From Adineta steineri (taxonomy: Eukaryota; Rotifera; Eurotatoria; Adinetida; Adinetidae): a stretch of 64,000 bases of DNA. Every line of letters begins with the position of its first letter. Positions within the stretch are counted from its first letter, which is position 1. This document shows, one piece after another, positions 22,777-33,170 of the stretch. The stretch spans positions 185,758-249,757 of the forward strand of contig CAJNOI010000127.1 of assembly GCA_905250115.1 (NCBI GenBank). Reading direction: 5' to 3'. A program made the translations under genes and the position numbers. Below the pieces are notes generated by a model that saw only the letters and a list, made by a program, of their open reading frames with translations, did not search any database and had not been told where the DNA came from.

Positions 22777-23539
22777 GAATTGTAGACTGTTTTGTTACAT
22801 TTGATCGTTGCATGCAGCATAATGTTCGTTAGATGTCAGTGATGACGTCTAACAGCCATGAATAGTTTCTGTTGATTTGTATAAATGGAGTTACATTTGT
22901 AAAAGTACATCATAACATAAGACGTAGGAACGAAAGAAAAATAACATGCCTTTACTTTTTTTTAGTAAAGTAACAAACAGAAGTGAATAACGCACTATTC
23001 GTAGTCGGAGAAACACATATATTAACGCATGAAGACGGTAAAAACGTCATCGCAGAAGAGAAAATAGAAAGTACATTTTTTTTCTCGTCAAAATTGTTGT
23101 TCTGTTACGATTATCTAAAAATGTGCCATTTTAACAGTTTTTTTCCGTTCTCTTACACAATTCCATAACTTCTATTTTGGTGTGCATGTGAGAGAAGGAT
23201 CCAATACTTTCACATTGGCATCTACCACGTTATTTGTTGTTGTTATTACAAATAAAAAGTTCTCTCGCGCAGAATGAAATTGAAGATATTTTTCAAGAAA
23301 ATGAGATGCTGTAGTTCCATAACCGTCACTTTCAATTCATCTGGGAATACATTTTTAACTTTATTTTACTTTAAAAAAGTAAAAAAACAAATTTAGTAAA
23401 ATAAAAAAGAATCACAATTTTAACTGCAATTTTTCCTCTTAATAATGTACATCAAAAATTTCTCCAAAATATCATCTCTAGGAATTAAAATGTGTTACGA
23501 AGCAGGTATATTAACCAGTGTGGGACCTAAAACTAGGGT

Positions 23540-23720
23540 AGTTATAACTCGGGTTATAACTTTTTGGGTTATAACCGATCGACTTTTTGGCCAAAAAGTT
23601 AATTGAGTTGTAACTATCAACCGTAGTTATAACTATCAACCTGAGTTATAACCTTCAACCTAAGTTATAACCTTTAACCCGAGTTATAACTATCAACCAG
23701 TTATAATCATCAACTACATC
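23540..23720. repeat. Minisatellite with 19-base period
   Basis: Successive units resemble CTGAGTTATAACCTTCAAC with one to four changes each. Four units from about 23622 to 23697 are exactly 19 bases long, and shorter irregular GGGTTATAACT units precede them. Each unit contains the palindrome GTTATAAC. The array runs towards the assembly gap and may have caused it. Confidence 0.8.
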
Positions 23721-23734
23721 AATTTTGTCAATCT

Positions 23735-23834
23735 NNNNNNNNNNNNNNNNNNNNNNNNNNNNNNNNNNNNNNNNNNNNNNNNNNNNNNNNNNNNNNNNNN
23801 NNNNNNNNNNNNNNNNNNNNNNNNNNNNNNNNNN
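23735..23834. other. Assembly gap (100 N)
   Basis: One hundred undetermined bases. The following gene enters the gap in open frame, so its 5' end is missing here. Confidence 0.99.
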
Positions 23835-24806
23835 TGTCGACAAGATGATTATTTTCCACCATGGTTTAAATTTTTAAATAATACAAATTCAAATATTCTG
23901 TCAAATAATAAGCAATACACAACAACTGTTGTCTTAGCATATTTTCCATTAAATAAATCTAAATATAATAAAGGTCAGTATCAGTTATGGCTTGAAAATC
24001 TATTAAGATTTTGTCAATCACCTATCATTATATATACATCAATTGAATATCAACCCATTCTACAACAACTTCGTCAAAATAATTCATTAAGAACTCATTT
24101 TATCGTGGAATATAATTCATCGCTTGAAATGCCACCAGTAAAAAAACTTGTTCCTATCTTTGAACAACAATATCTCACTGATCCTGAACGTGCATATCAC
24201 TCTGTTGAATTGTATGCTGTATGGTGTGCTAAATCTTTTATACTCAATCGAAGTGTCGAACTTAATCCTTTTCAAACAAAATATTTTCTCTATATTGATG
24301 CTGGAGCTTTTCGATCTTCTAATTATCGTTTTGAACGGTGGCCATACGAACCTTCAATACATTCAATTCTTGCTAATAACAGACTTCTTCTTGGTATGAT
24401 TTCTCCACTTTCTCGTCAGTTTTGTCCACTATCATATACTGTAAACAAAGGTCCCGTTCGACATGATCTTATTGAAGGCGGTTTAATTGGTGGCACGAGT
24501 GATGTTATTCACTGGTGGACATCAATGTTCTATGAAACTATTAATAATTATATTTCAAAGAATTTTTTTATTGGAAAAGATCAGTATTTAATGAATGCTA
24601 TTGCACTTACATATCCTCATCGAATCAATATGATGCTTTCATTTCGTACGTCGTGTGGTAATATATGGTTTGCTTTCGGACCATTATTAGCAAACCAAGC
24701 TGAAAAACAAAAATTGGCCTTTTCAATCACTTGTCAACATCAGAATTTATCTGAAGTTATCATTACTTTCGAAAATATTTGCAATGATTCTAGAAATATT
24801 ATATAA
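23835..24806 (+). CDS. HtrL/YibB-like protein, 5' end lost in gap
   Basis: The frame is open from the first base after the gap to the stop at 24806 (323 residues), so translation starts inside or before the gap and not at the internal GTG (24105). The sequence fits the HtrL/YibB family: TTVVLAYFPLNKSKYNKGQY near the start, then IIYTSIEY, YAVWCAKSFILNR, YFLYIDAGAFR, IEGGLIGGTSDVIHWW and FFIGKDQYLMN. YIDAG and GKDQ resemble donor and metal-binding parts of glycosyltransferases. Members occur in bacteria, nematodes and bdelloids, and a sugar-transferring role is only inferred. An FkbM-like gene follows about 140 bases downstream on the same strand, so the two may serve the same glycan. Confidence 0.75.
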   Translation, partial: CRQDDYFPPWFKFLNNTNSNILSNNKQYTTTVVLAYFPLNKSKYNKGQYQLWLENLLRFCQSPIIIYTSIEYQPILQQLRQNNSLRTHFIVEYNSSLEMPPVKKLVPIFEQQYLTDPERAYHSVELYAVWCAKSFILNRSVELNPFQTKYFLYIDAGAFRSSNYRFERWPYEPSIHSILANNRLLLGMISPLSRQFCPLSYTVNKGPVRHDLIEGGLIGGTSDVIHWWTSMFYETINNYISKNFFIGKDQYLMNAIALTYPHRINMMLSFRTSCGNIWFAFGPLLANQAEKQKLAFSITCQHQNLSEVIITFENICNDSRNII

Positions 24807-24945
24807 CAGATGAGTCAAATGAACTAAATATATACCTTTATCTTTTATAAATAGATGTAATAATTACAGATGTATTTTCTTTTCGTTTATTAGTTACTAT
24901 TTGATATCTAATGTAAATTATTATTTAAAAAGATTTTATTTTCAG

Positions 24946-25866
24946 ATGACTCAAAATAATATGATGTTCATTAAATATCTATTATTAATCTTTCTAAGTA
25001 TTTGCATACTCTTTGTATTGTTTCGTCGAATAAGTACAAATAATAATTCAGAGATCAAGTTATCGATTAATCATAGAACTTGTGTCTTTGAAGCAAATCG
25101 TCGAGCACATAATTTTAATTATACAAATGGATGGCAAGTGTATTCAAGTCTTCCAGTTATCGAGAGAAAAATGAACAGATCATGGTATTGGAATGAAGAA
25201 GAACGATTTCGACCATTAGATTTACCAAACAAGACATGCACGATTATCTATTGTGGAGCTAATACAGCTGGAACTGATGGTCTTCATTTTGCACTTGCAT
25301 ATCCATCATGTCATATTTATTTTCTTGAACCAGTACTTCCATTTTACGAAGAATTAATACATTCTTCTCGTATACGAAACCTTTTGACAAGTGATCGTTC
25401 ATCATTATATCATATATATCCATTTGGACTATCAAATCGATCATATTTGGTTAATATTAATGAAAAGTCTTTCTCTCAAGGACAAAGTTTATCTTTAACC
25501 GATCATACACAGTCATTATCAAACAATTATTATAAACTCATTGTTCGAGATGTTGCAGAAATTTTATTTGAATTTAAAATATTGAAAAAAACGGTCTCAT
25601 CAATTGAAAATGAACTTAGTTTATTACATATGAATTGTGAAGGATGTGAATACGATGTCGTTGAGAGATTATTGACAACAGGACTCATAAAACACATTCG
25701 ACATCTTCAATTTGGATCTCATCGACCGATTGAAATACAATCAACAGTAGCGGAACGTTATTGTTCCATTCAAAATTCTCTCAATATATCACATGATCGT
25801 ATTTTTGGAATTCCATGGGGTTGGGAAAGATGGACTCATCGAAATCTTTCAATATCAAACCTATAA
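24946..25866 (+). CDS. FkbM-like methyltransferase, type II membrane protein
   Basis: Single exon, 306 residues from the ATG at 24946, which follows ttttattttcag, so a 5' UTR intron may end right at the start codon. A signal anchor lies near residues 6-25 (FIKYLLLIFLSICILFVLF). The catalytic region resembles FkbM/Methyltransf_21: IIYCGANTAGTDGLHFALA (SAM-binding Gly loop), then CHIYFLEPVLPFYEEL (acidic strand-2 end) and LLHMNCEGCEYDVVERLL (the xEGxE motif). The family O-methylates sugars and related small molecules. The anchor suggests a Golgi or ER lumenal enzyme, perhaps methylating glycans. Its HtrL-like neighbour supports a glycan role. Confidence 0.75.
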   Translation: MTQNNMMFIKYLLLIFLSICILFVLFRRISTNNNSEIKLSINHRTCVFEANRRAHNFNYTNGWQVYSSLPVIERKMNRSWYWNEEERFRPLDLPNKTCTIIYCGANTAGTDGLHFALAYPSCHIYFLEPVLPFYEELIHSSRIRNLLTSDRSSLYHIYPFGLSNRSYLVNINEKSFSQGQSLSLTDHTQSLSNNYYKLIVRDVAEILFEFKILKKTVSSIENELSLLHMNCEGCEYDVVERLLTTGLIKHIRHLQFGSHRPIEIQSTVAERYCSIQNSLNISHDRIFGIPWGWERWTHRNLSISNL

Positions 25867-26127
25867 GTGAAACTAACGCGTTTTTTTTAATGATTTTGTC
25901 TGTTTAAATAAAACCGTCGATGATGAATAATATGATGTATATCACGATATATTGATCTTTCCTTCATGTATATGTATATCAAAAATATTTTAGGCACATG
26001 TTTGTTCGCTCGTTCTTTCTTTCTTCTTCGATAGTATTGATGAGACGCTTCATATCGAAGGTGACTACTTTTTGTATAAATATTATTATCCAAATAAAAC
26101 GTGTATGTCGTTGATAAAACATACTCA

Positions 26128-27766
26128 ATGAAAAATATTTACCAAAGACCAAATGATGAATATCAGAAATTGATCAATAATAATCATTCTCAACAGCAAT
26201 TATCTCGTCTCGAATTGGCAGAGTCATCATGGACTCGATGCTTACATCTATTATGCTGGTCGTGGATTACTCCTACTCTTTCTATTGGTTACCAACGAGT
26301 ATTAACAGAGAACGATCTTGATGTTTTACCAAACAGAGACAAATCGTCTGTTTTATTAAATCGACTAGAATCATATAATTGGGCATCGACATCGACATGG
26401 CGAATAATAATTCGAGAGTTTTGGAGAGAATACATAATGCCAGGATTATGTTATTTTCCCTATCTATTTTCACGTATTATTCAACCATTACTACTTCGTC
26501 AGGTTGTCTTCAGTATGATGAACAAAGATGCGTCACTTCTGGTAACTTATATATTTGTCATACTGTTATGTTTATTTGGTGTTGTACAATACATCTTGGA
26601 CCATCTAATATATTTCCTTTCATTTCGTACGGCCTTACGAATTCGTAATACACTCATGTCGGTCATTTACAGACGCTCCTTATCTATTACATCAACAACG
26701 TGGCAGCAAATGAATACTGGACAAATGATTAATCTAATTGCCAATGATACTGCGAAATTTGAAGAAATGTTCTCACGTTTTCAAAATGTGTTAGGAGGAA
26801 TTGTAGAGACTATCGTTGTATTTATCTTATTGTGTTGGTTAATGGGAACAATACCGACATGTGTCACTTATTTTATACTTATTTGGAACATAATCGTACT
26901 ATTACTGATTAGTCGTTACGTGAGCCAGTATGACGATCTCAAAGCTTTCTACAGTAATAAACGTGTTCATGCATTGAACGAATTTATTCATGGATGCCAT
27001 ACTATTAAAATGTACAACTGGGAAAGTTCCATGGAAGATCGAATACGTCACATGCGGCAAGAAGAGTTAGGTACCTTACAACGTATCTATATTTTACGGA
27101 GTCTTAATTCTATTCATAACTCCATCTTAATACCACTTCTTGCACTTACTATGTTCGGTACTTCTTGGCTGTTAGATTATCCATTGAATGCTGTTGACTG
27201 TTTTACAACTCTAACATTTTTTGGCCTATTACGAAACCAAATTATGTTTCTCATGCCAGCAATAACCGAAAGATTAACAGATGTACAAGGTGCCTCGAAG
27301 AGAATCGATGCATTCATGCGCTCGACAGCAACAACACAAAATCAGCACTCGTCAAAATCTTCATCTCATGACTTACAGCCAGGGCACATCTTCATGTCCA
27401 ACGCTTCTTTCGCTTGGTCCCATGATCAGCCTTGTCTTTCGTCACTGAATATTAACATCAAATCAGGTACTTTTGTTGGCATTGTTGGAACAGTTGGAGC
27501 TGGTAAATCATCTCTTCTTGCTGCCATTCTAGGTGAAATGATTTTGATTGATGGTCAATTAATGACATATGGAAGTTCATTTTCTTATGCACCTCAATCA
27601 GCATGGCTATTCGCAGACACCATCAGAAATAATATTCTTCTAAATAAAGCATTTGATGAACAACGCTATCGAGATGTCATTCACGCCTGCTGCCTCGATG
27701 TTGATCTTAGTTTAGTTGGAGTAGCCGGTGATTTGACAATGGTTGGAGAAAGAGGTGTTAATCTAA
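26128..27766 (+). CDS. ABCC (MRP-type) transporter, 5' part, broken by a MITE
   Basis: First 546 codons of a full ABC transporter, counted from the ATG at 26128. There is no N-terminal TMD0, so it is a short MRP like ABCC4. The linker SWTRCLHLLCWSWITPTLSI is typical of ABCC. Membrane domain 1 spans roughly residues 85-330. Nucleotide-binding domain 1 has Walker A GTVGAGKSS (454-462, Lys460) and the Q-loop YAPQSAW (Gln490). The frame breaks inside the signature: GERGVNL is followed by transposon sequence, not SGGQ. With the 617-bp element and one TAA copy left out, the two parts join in one frame of about 1,243 residues. The family exports organic anions and conjugates using ATP. As it stands, this allele should not make a working protein. 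Confidence 0.9.
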
Positions 27767-28383
27767 CGAGGGAAGGCCACCAACTGTCCCCTCGCTTTTG
27801 GGCTGAAACTCAGTTGACAATCGGTAATCGAGTGTGCTGATTCCGAATATCACGATGGTTTCTGCCCGCTTGCACTTTAGAGACCCGTTTTTCAAAGATC
27901 TTGGTTGTTCAAGCGAGAACCCATTTTCACTAAAAAATTTTTTTGACGTGCCCAAATGGAAGAACACATTATTAAACCTACAAAAAACAATTTTCCAAGG
28001 TTTTGAGCGAGTTGTCTCCGTCTAAAACTTCAAAAAAAAGGGAAAAACTGCCAATATTCTTACACAATTTATGAAAAAAACTACTGTTGTTTCTTCTATT
28101 CTTTTTTAAGTTTTAGACGGAGACAACTCACTCAAAACTTCGCTTAGAACCTTGAAAAATTGTTTTTTGTAGGTTTAATAATGTGTTCTTCCATTTGGGC
28201 ACGTCAAAAAAAATTTTTAGTGAAAATGGGTTCTCGCTTGAACAACCAAGATCTTTGAAAAACGGGTCTCTAAAGTGAAAGCGAGCAGAAACCATCGTGA
28301 TATTCGGAATCAGCACACTCGATTACCGATTGTCAACTGAGTTTCAGCCCAAAAGCGAGGGGACAGTTGGTGGCCTTCCCTCG
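27767..28383. mobile_element. MITE with ~270-bp terminal inverted repeats, PIF/Harbinger-like
   Basis: A 617-bp element made almost wholly of two inverted arms (27767-28030 and 28108-28383) around a 77-base loop. The ends read CGAGGGAAGGCCACCAACTG and its exact complement. The arms are nearly identical; the right arm has a short internal duplication. It is flanked by TAA (27764-27766 and 28384-28386), a 3-bp duplication typical of PIF/Harbinger (TWA). There is no transposase. The two short open frames in the arms are mirror copies of each other and not genes. The near-identity of the arms and the otherwise intact host gene point to a recent insertion. Confidence 0.9.
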
Positions 28384-28386
28384 TAA

Positions 28387-30479
28387 GTGGCGGACAAAAA
28401 GCTCGAGTATCATTGGCGCGAGCATTATATCATGAAGCTGATATTTATCTAATCGATGATCCATTAGCAGCTGTGGATGATACGGTCGCTAAACAGATCT
28501 ATGAAAGATGTTTTAGTTCACAAGGATTTTTGAAAAACAAAACTTGCCTTTTGATAACTCATCAGATACAGTTTCTCGTTGATGCAGATCAAATCATCTT
28601 TCTCTCACATGGTCACATCGATGAAAAAGCCCATTTAGATAAGTTTCTACTGTCAAAAGACGTAGAAACGAAGAAGGAAACATCCGAATTGGATAATCTG
28701 ATCAATGACAATACATTGGCAGCTGATTCTCAATCAATCATTGCTGAAGAGATATCAGTTAGTGGCAAAGCAAATTGGAGTTTATGGTATCGTTTATTTA
28801 TTATGTCACCGTTGGGTATCTGTGGTTTTTGTTTATTGATTTTACTACTCATAATCGGTGAAATATTCTACGATGGTACAAACTATTGGCTTCGAATCTG
28901 GTTGAAACATTCTTCTGCTGATCAACAACGTTTTCCAACACTTGCTTATATCTATTTTGGATTGAGCATTACTACCATAGTGGCAGATGTGCTACGTGTT
29001 ATCTTCTCTTTCTATATTATTCTACATGGTACGAATAATCTACATAATGGCATGCTCAAAGGTGTATTACATACATCGATACAGTTCTTTGAAAGTAATC
29101 CAAGTGGACGAATTCTCAGTCGAGCAAGTAAAGATCAGAAGATTCTCGATGAAGTATTACCGACTGTTCTAATACCTACTATGAAGGCAATCACATTGTC
29201 AGTAGGTTCGATTGTGGTAATCTGTCTTGTTAAACCATATATTTTACTCGTCATTGTGGCACTAATCCCTTTTGTCTTACTATTGTGTCGTTTCTATCTA
29301 CGATCGAATAGTCAACTGAAACGACTTGAAAGTGCAACTCATAGTCCAATTTATGATCTTCTTTCGTCATCACTCCATGGTTCAGTAAGTGTGCGTGCAT
29401 TTCGAGTCCAAGAACATTTCATGACTGTTTTCACTGATAGAATAGATCGAAACACACGTACTTCCATCAATACACGAGGTGCCGGACGATGGTTTGCCAT
29501 GCGACTCAATCTCTTACCTTTCATCAATACGTTCGCCACTGCAATCCTGTTAGTCATTTATCGTCATGAGATCGATTCATCTCTCAGTGCATTCTTATTG
29601 ATGTATGCTATTTCCATACCGAAATCGTTTCAATTAGCTCTTCAGCAATTGTTCGAGGCAGATCTATTAATGACAAGTGTCGAACGAATATATGAATACT
29701 CACAACTTCCACCTGAAGAAGATCAAGGTGGTCATCAACGTTTAATCAACACTTCACCGAACTGGCCAATACGTGGAACAATTGACTTTCGAAACTACTT
29801 CTTATCTCATCGAGCAGGTCTCGACCCAGTATTGAAAAATATCAATATACAAATTAGATCTGGTGAAAAGATTGGTATCATAGGTCGAACTGGTGCTGGA
29901 AAATCATCTCTCTTCAAAGGTATCCTTCGTTTCATACATAGATCGAATGTTCAGGGTGTAGTGCTTATCGATGATATCGATATTAGTCGCATTACACTGC
30001 AACAACTTCGATCTCATCTCAGCATCATTCCTCAACAACCTGTTCTATTCAGTGATACTCTTCGATACAATCTTGATCCATTCAATTTCTATTCGGATGA
30101 ACAATGTTGGATGGCACTGGATGATGTGCAATTGAAACAATTTGTGAGCGATCATCCAATGGGTCTTCAGATGTTGATCACTGAATCAGGTAGTAATTTG
30201 AGTGCCGGACAATGTCAGTTGATCTGTATTGCTCGAGCAATCTTAAAGCAGAGTAAAATCTTATTGATCGATGAAGCAACATCTAATGTTGATCAAAAAA
30301 CAGATACCATCATTCAAACAGTAATTGCTAACAAATTTCGTGATAGAACTGTTCTGACTATTGCACATCGACTGAATACCATAGCTCAAAGTGATCGAAT
30401 TCTTCTACTAGATGAAGGTTTGGTAGTGAATTTTGATACGCCCAAGAATATTTTACAACAATATCAACAACCATGTTAA
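28387..30479 (+). CDS. ABCC (MRP-type) transporter, 3' part, broken by a MITE
   Basis: Continues the broken transporter from the signature onward. It begins in the host frame with SGGQKARVSLARALYHEADI, then Walker B IYLIDDPLAAVD (Asp570/571 in joined numbering) and the H-loop THQ. Membrane domain 2 follows (about residues 640-960), then nucleotide-binding domain 2: Walker A GRTGAGKSS (1046-1054), signature LSAGQ (1151-1155), Walker B ILLIDEATSNVD with catalytic Glu1176, and the H-loop AHRL. Both ATP sites look intact, as expected if the gene was functional until very recently. On its own this part lacks a start; an ATG at about 28431 would give a fragment missing the signature. Confidence 0.9.
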
Positions 30480-30643
30480 AGACTTTATTTTTCTAATCAT
30501 TAACAACTCATTTTCATATTTATTTTTTATATTCGTTCGGTCTATATATCATTTAATACAACTATTAAAAGAAAAAGAGTAAATAATTGATTGTTCTTCA
30601 ACAAAAAGTTACGTTATACGATATATATGTAAACGATTGAGAT

Positions 30644-31453
30644 TTATTTAGGATATTTGCTGGCTAAATATTCTTCCCATGTATTAGAGTTCAATGCAAT
30701 ATTATTACAAGTACCATAACCTTTAGCATACGCTTTGAGCATCTTACCCATTATTGGTATAGGAATCATCAGTTTTTTTTCTTGACGTACATTCAATAAT
30801 GAATCCACTATTTCTTTCATTTCATATATTTTTTTCCCACCAATCTCATATGTACTATTTAACGGCGACTGTCCTAAAATTTTATTCAGTTCCATAGCTA
30901 CTGCTTCTACTTGAACAGGTTGCACCTTAATTGATTTTGGAACCATACATATTGGAAATTTTAGGAGTTTGACTGCGAAATCTTCTACGAAACCATGAAA
31001 CTGTGTAGCTCTCAGTATACTATACGGAATACCGCTTGCTTTAATTAATCGTTCGCATTCTAGTTTTCCTCTATAATATGTGAAGGGAATTTTATCAATT
31101 CCTACAATTGATATATAAATAAGATGTTTAATATTTTGTTTTGGAATAGAGTCTAATAAATTCTTTGTTAAAATTACATCGGCAGGTTGACCTTGAATAT
31201 TTTGCATAGGCATACTTGCAAGATGTAATATTGTGTCTATATTATTATTGAAAACTTTATTTATTCCTTTGTTTTTCGATAAGTCCATATAGAGCCATTT
31301 CGATTTTGAATTAGAATTCATACCATCATTTTCATTAATGATGTTTTTTTGATTACGGCTAGTGATGAGAAAATCTGTTTTATTTGCCAGAAATATATTA
31401 GATAAAGCTCGTCCTAACACACCAGTTCCACCAGTAACAAGTATTTTTGCCAT
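30644..31453 (-). CDS. NmrA-like / atypical SDR NAD(P)-binding oxidoreductase
   Basis: Intronless, 269 residues from the ATG at 31453. A longer upstream frame exists but lacks sense before MAKILVTGGTGVLGRAL. The N-terminus is a Rossmann fold with the dinucleotide-binding GGTGVLG loop (residues 8-14). The central part has TILHLASMPMQ and KHLIYISIVGID, then YYRGKLECERLI, where Tyr and Lys sit as in SDR active sites, and SILRATQFHGFVEDF. This layout fits the NmrA/atypical-SDR group common in bacteria (the substrate is usually unknown). The intronless, bacterial style suggests it may be horizontally acquired. It lies tail-to-tail with the ABCC gene (164 bases apart). Confidence 0.8.
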   Translation of the reverse strand: MAKILVTGGTGVLGRALSNIFLANKTDFLITSRNQKNIINENDGMNSNSKSKWLYMDLSKNKGINKVFNNNIDTILHLASMPMQNIQGQPADVILTKNLLDSIPKQNIKHLIYISIVGIDKIPFTYYRGKLECERLIKASGIPYSILRATQFHGFVEDFAVKLLKFPICMVPKSIKVQPVQVEAVAMELNKILGQSPLNSTYEIGGKKIYEMKEIVDSLLNVRQEKKLMIPIPIMGKMLKAYAKGYGTCNNIALNSNTWEEYLASKYPK

Positions 31454-33170
31454 TGTTTGTAATAATTCTATAATATTACAATATCTAAAGTAAAAAAAAA
31501 AATTATTTTGCAAGAAGCACATGAAGAGGTGTAGTTTAATGGGATTATTAGATGCTAGTAGTAATTGTTGAACTGCTTTAGACATAAATACGGTAGAAAA
31601 ATGATGTGAAAATTATTGAAAGGCAATATGAATGATTCGATTTAATCAATAAAAAATATTCTCAAACTATTTGGTCTCACCAAATGTATGAAAGTAAGAA
31701 AAAGCGTTGACGCCACATGGCAAAAATTAGATATACTTGTAGAAAAAAAAAACGCAAAGAAAGAGAAAAGGCGAGAACGGAACAGATGAAGCAAGCACAA
31801 CATATGAGTATTGCAATAAGAAAAAAAAAACGCAACGAAAGGAAAAAGAAAAAAAGAAATGGTACTCGCCAAATATTATTAGTTGATATTTATCTTCATA
31901 TATATATAGAAATAGATCATTGTTGCAATAATTACGATAAATTGATTTCTTCTTCATTAGCATCTTATATTTAATAGTAATTATTACTTTGATAAATTAA
32001 TAAGAAAAAGAGCAAATACAATATTAACTCATGAATGTTGTTTTGATATACTTTTCACTCAAAAGCAATTCCATTTTCCGAATTGACTCTTTCAATACCG
32101 AAAATAAAAGTCTGTCGAAAACTAATATATTCACAGGATCTTGCATAATGAGAAGTGCTTTGAAAATAAAGCATTAAATGGAATCAATTTCTGATAAAAA
32201 AATCAAAATCATAGTTATACATGTTATCTTGATATATGAGAAACAGGGCTCCGCATAAGATGGGATGGGACGTAAAAAATCGTGGCATGGGATCATTTTT
32301 GTTCATAGTATCCCGTGGGATGAGATTTCTTTTAAAAATCTATCATCTCATCCCATCGGATAGAACTGTGAAATAAAAATTTCTCGGTTCTACTGTAAAG
32401 CGTCGAAAGTTAAAAATATCGAATAGTAAAAATGACGCTACCTATCACGTCTTTTTTTCGACATTTTTACGTTCGACGTATTACAGTAGAACTGAAAAAA
32501 TGGACAGCATAGAAACATTCAATTCACTTATCGTGCAAGTAATTTCTTATCAAGCAAGTTTCTTTGGAAGATTTTGCAAAGATATACAACTATGTTTTTT
32601 TTTGTTTTTACGTTAGTTGATCACTGAGATTGGCAATTTCATTATTCAAAAAACTGAAAGAGTAATTTAATTAGATTACTTTGCAATTGGCATCAGCATT
32701 TTCACACGAGAATTTGCTTCCATCTCCACTATCATATGAGAGTAAACGTGAATATCTGACGTCTTTCTGATTTGTATCTACACTCAAGTTGATAATTGAA
32801 AGATTGTTTGATCAATCTCAGTATATTTAAATAAATTATATTTTTTAATCAAAAAACAAAGCTTATGATTATTTGACAGTATTATTTCATCATAACAAAA
32901 AACGTACATTGTACAGAAAAAAGAAAGTAATCATCGGGCTCTATTTATTTGAAACATGTATTGTTACTAGTTTCTCTGTATAAACAATTCCAAATAGTTA
33001 TGGCATACAAAAAATGCAATTCTTTATTTTTGATTGAATAGTCAAAAAAAACATCAATCAGAAGAGTTAATAAATATATTGTACGGCTTGTATAATAAGA
33101 AACATGTACTTTAGATGAAGCAGAAAACTTTTATTTATTTATTTTCATATTAATAACATTAAAGCAGAAC
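31454..33170. other. Spacer with foldbacks
   Basis: Contains two A/G-rich runs near 31743 and 31822 sharing the word AAAAAACGCAA, a 10-bp hairpin GGGATGAGAT/ATCTCATCCC near 32309-32354, and a longer inverted repeat at 32385-32495. No gene recognised; open frames at 31642-31974 follow base composition. Confidence 0.5.
32385..32495. repeat. Inverted repeat of about 110 bp, possible MITE
   Basis: The left arm GTTCTACTGTAAAGCGTCGA (about 32387-32406) pairs with the right arm TCGACGTATTACAGTAGAAC (about 32473-32492); with the inner sequence roughly 33 of 40 positions match. The CAGTAGAAC words resemble pogo-type ends, but no clean target duplication was found. Confidence 0.55.

Larger units (their letters stand above)
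22614..23834. other. Spacer with small foldback, minisatellite and assembly gap
   Basis: Holds a 13-base-arm foldback at 22714-22776, AGTAAA-type palindromes near 22951-22976 and 23364-23384, a GTTATAACT minisatellite at 23540-23720, and 100 N at 23735-23834. No gene recognised. Confidence 0.6.

Noticed and set aside
27834..28316. Two opposite 62-63-codon frames in the ABCC insertion
   Set aside because: They are mirror images of one another, produced by the inverted arms of the MITE, and have no recognisable protein content.
27764..28386. The ABCC insertion as a normal intron
   Set aside because: The borders are not GT-AG, and the perfect inverted ends plus the TAA duplication identify a transposon instead.
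31642..31974. Lys/Arg-rich plus frame and Phe-rich minus frames
   Set aside because: Explained by A/G-rich runs; no start context or conserved pattern.
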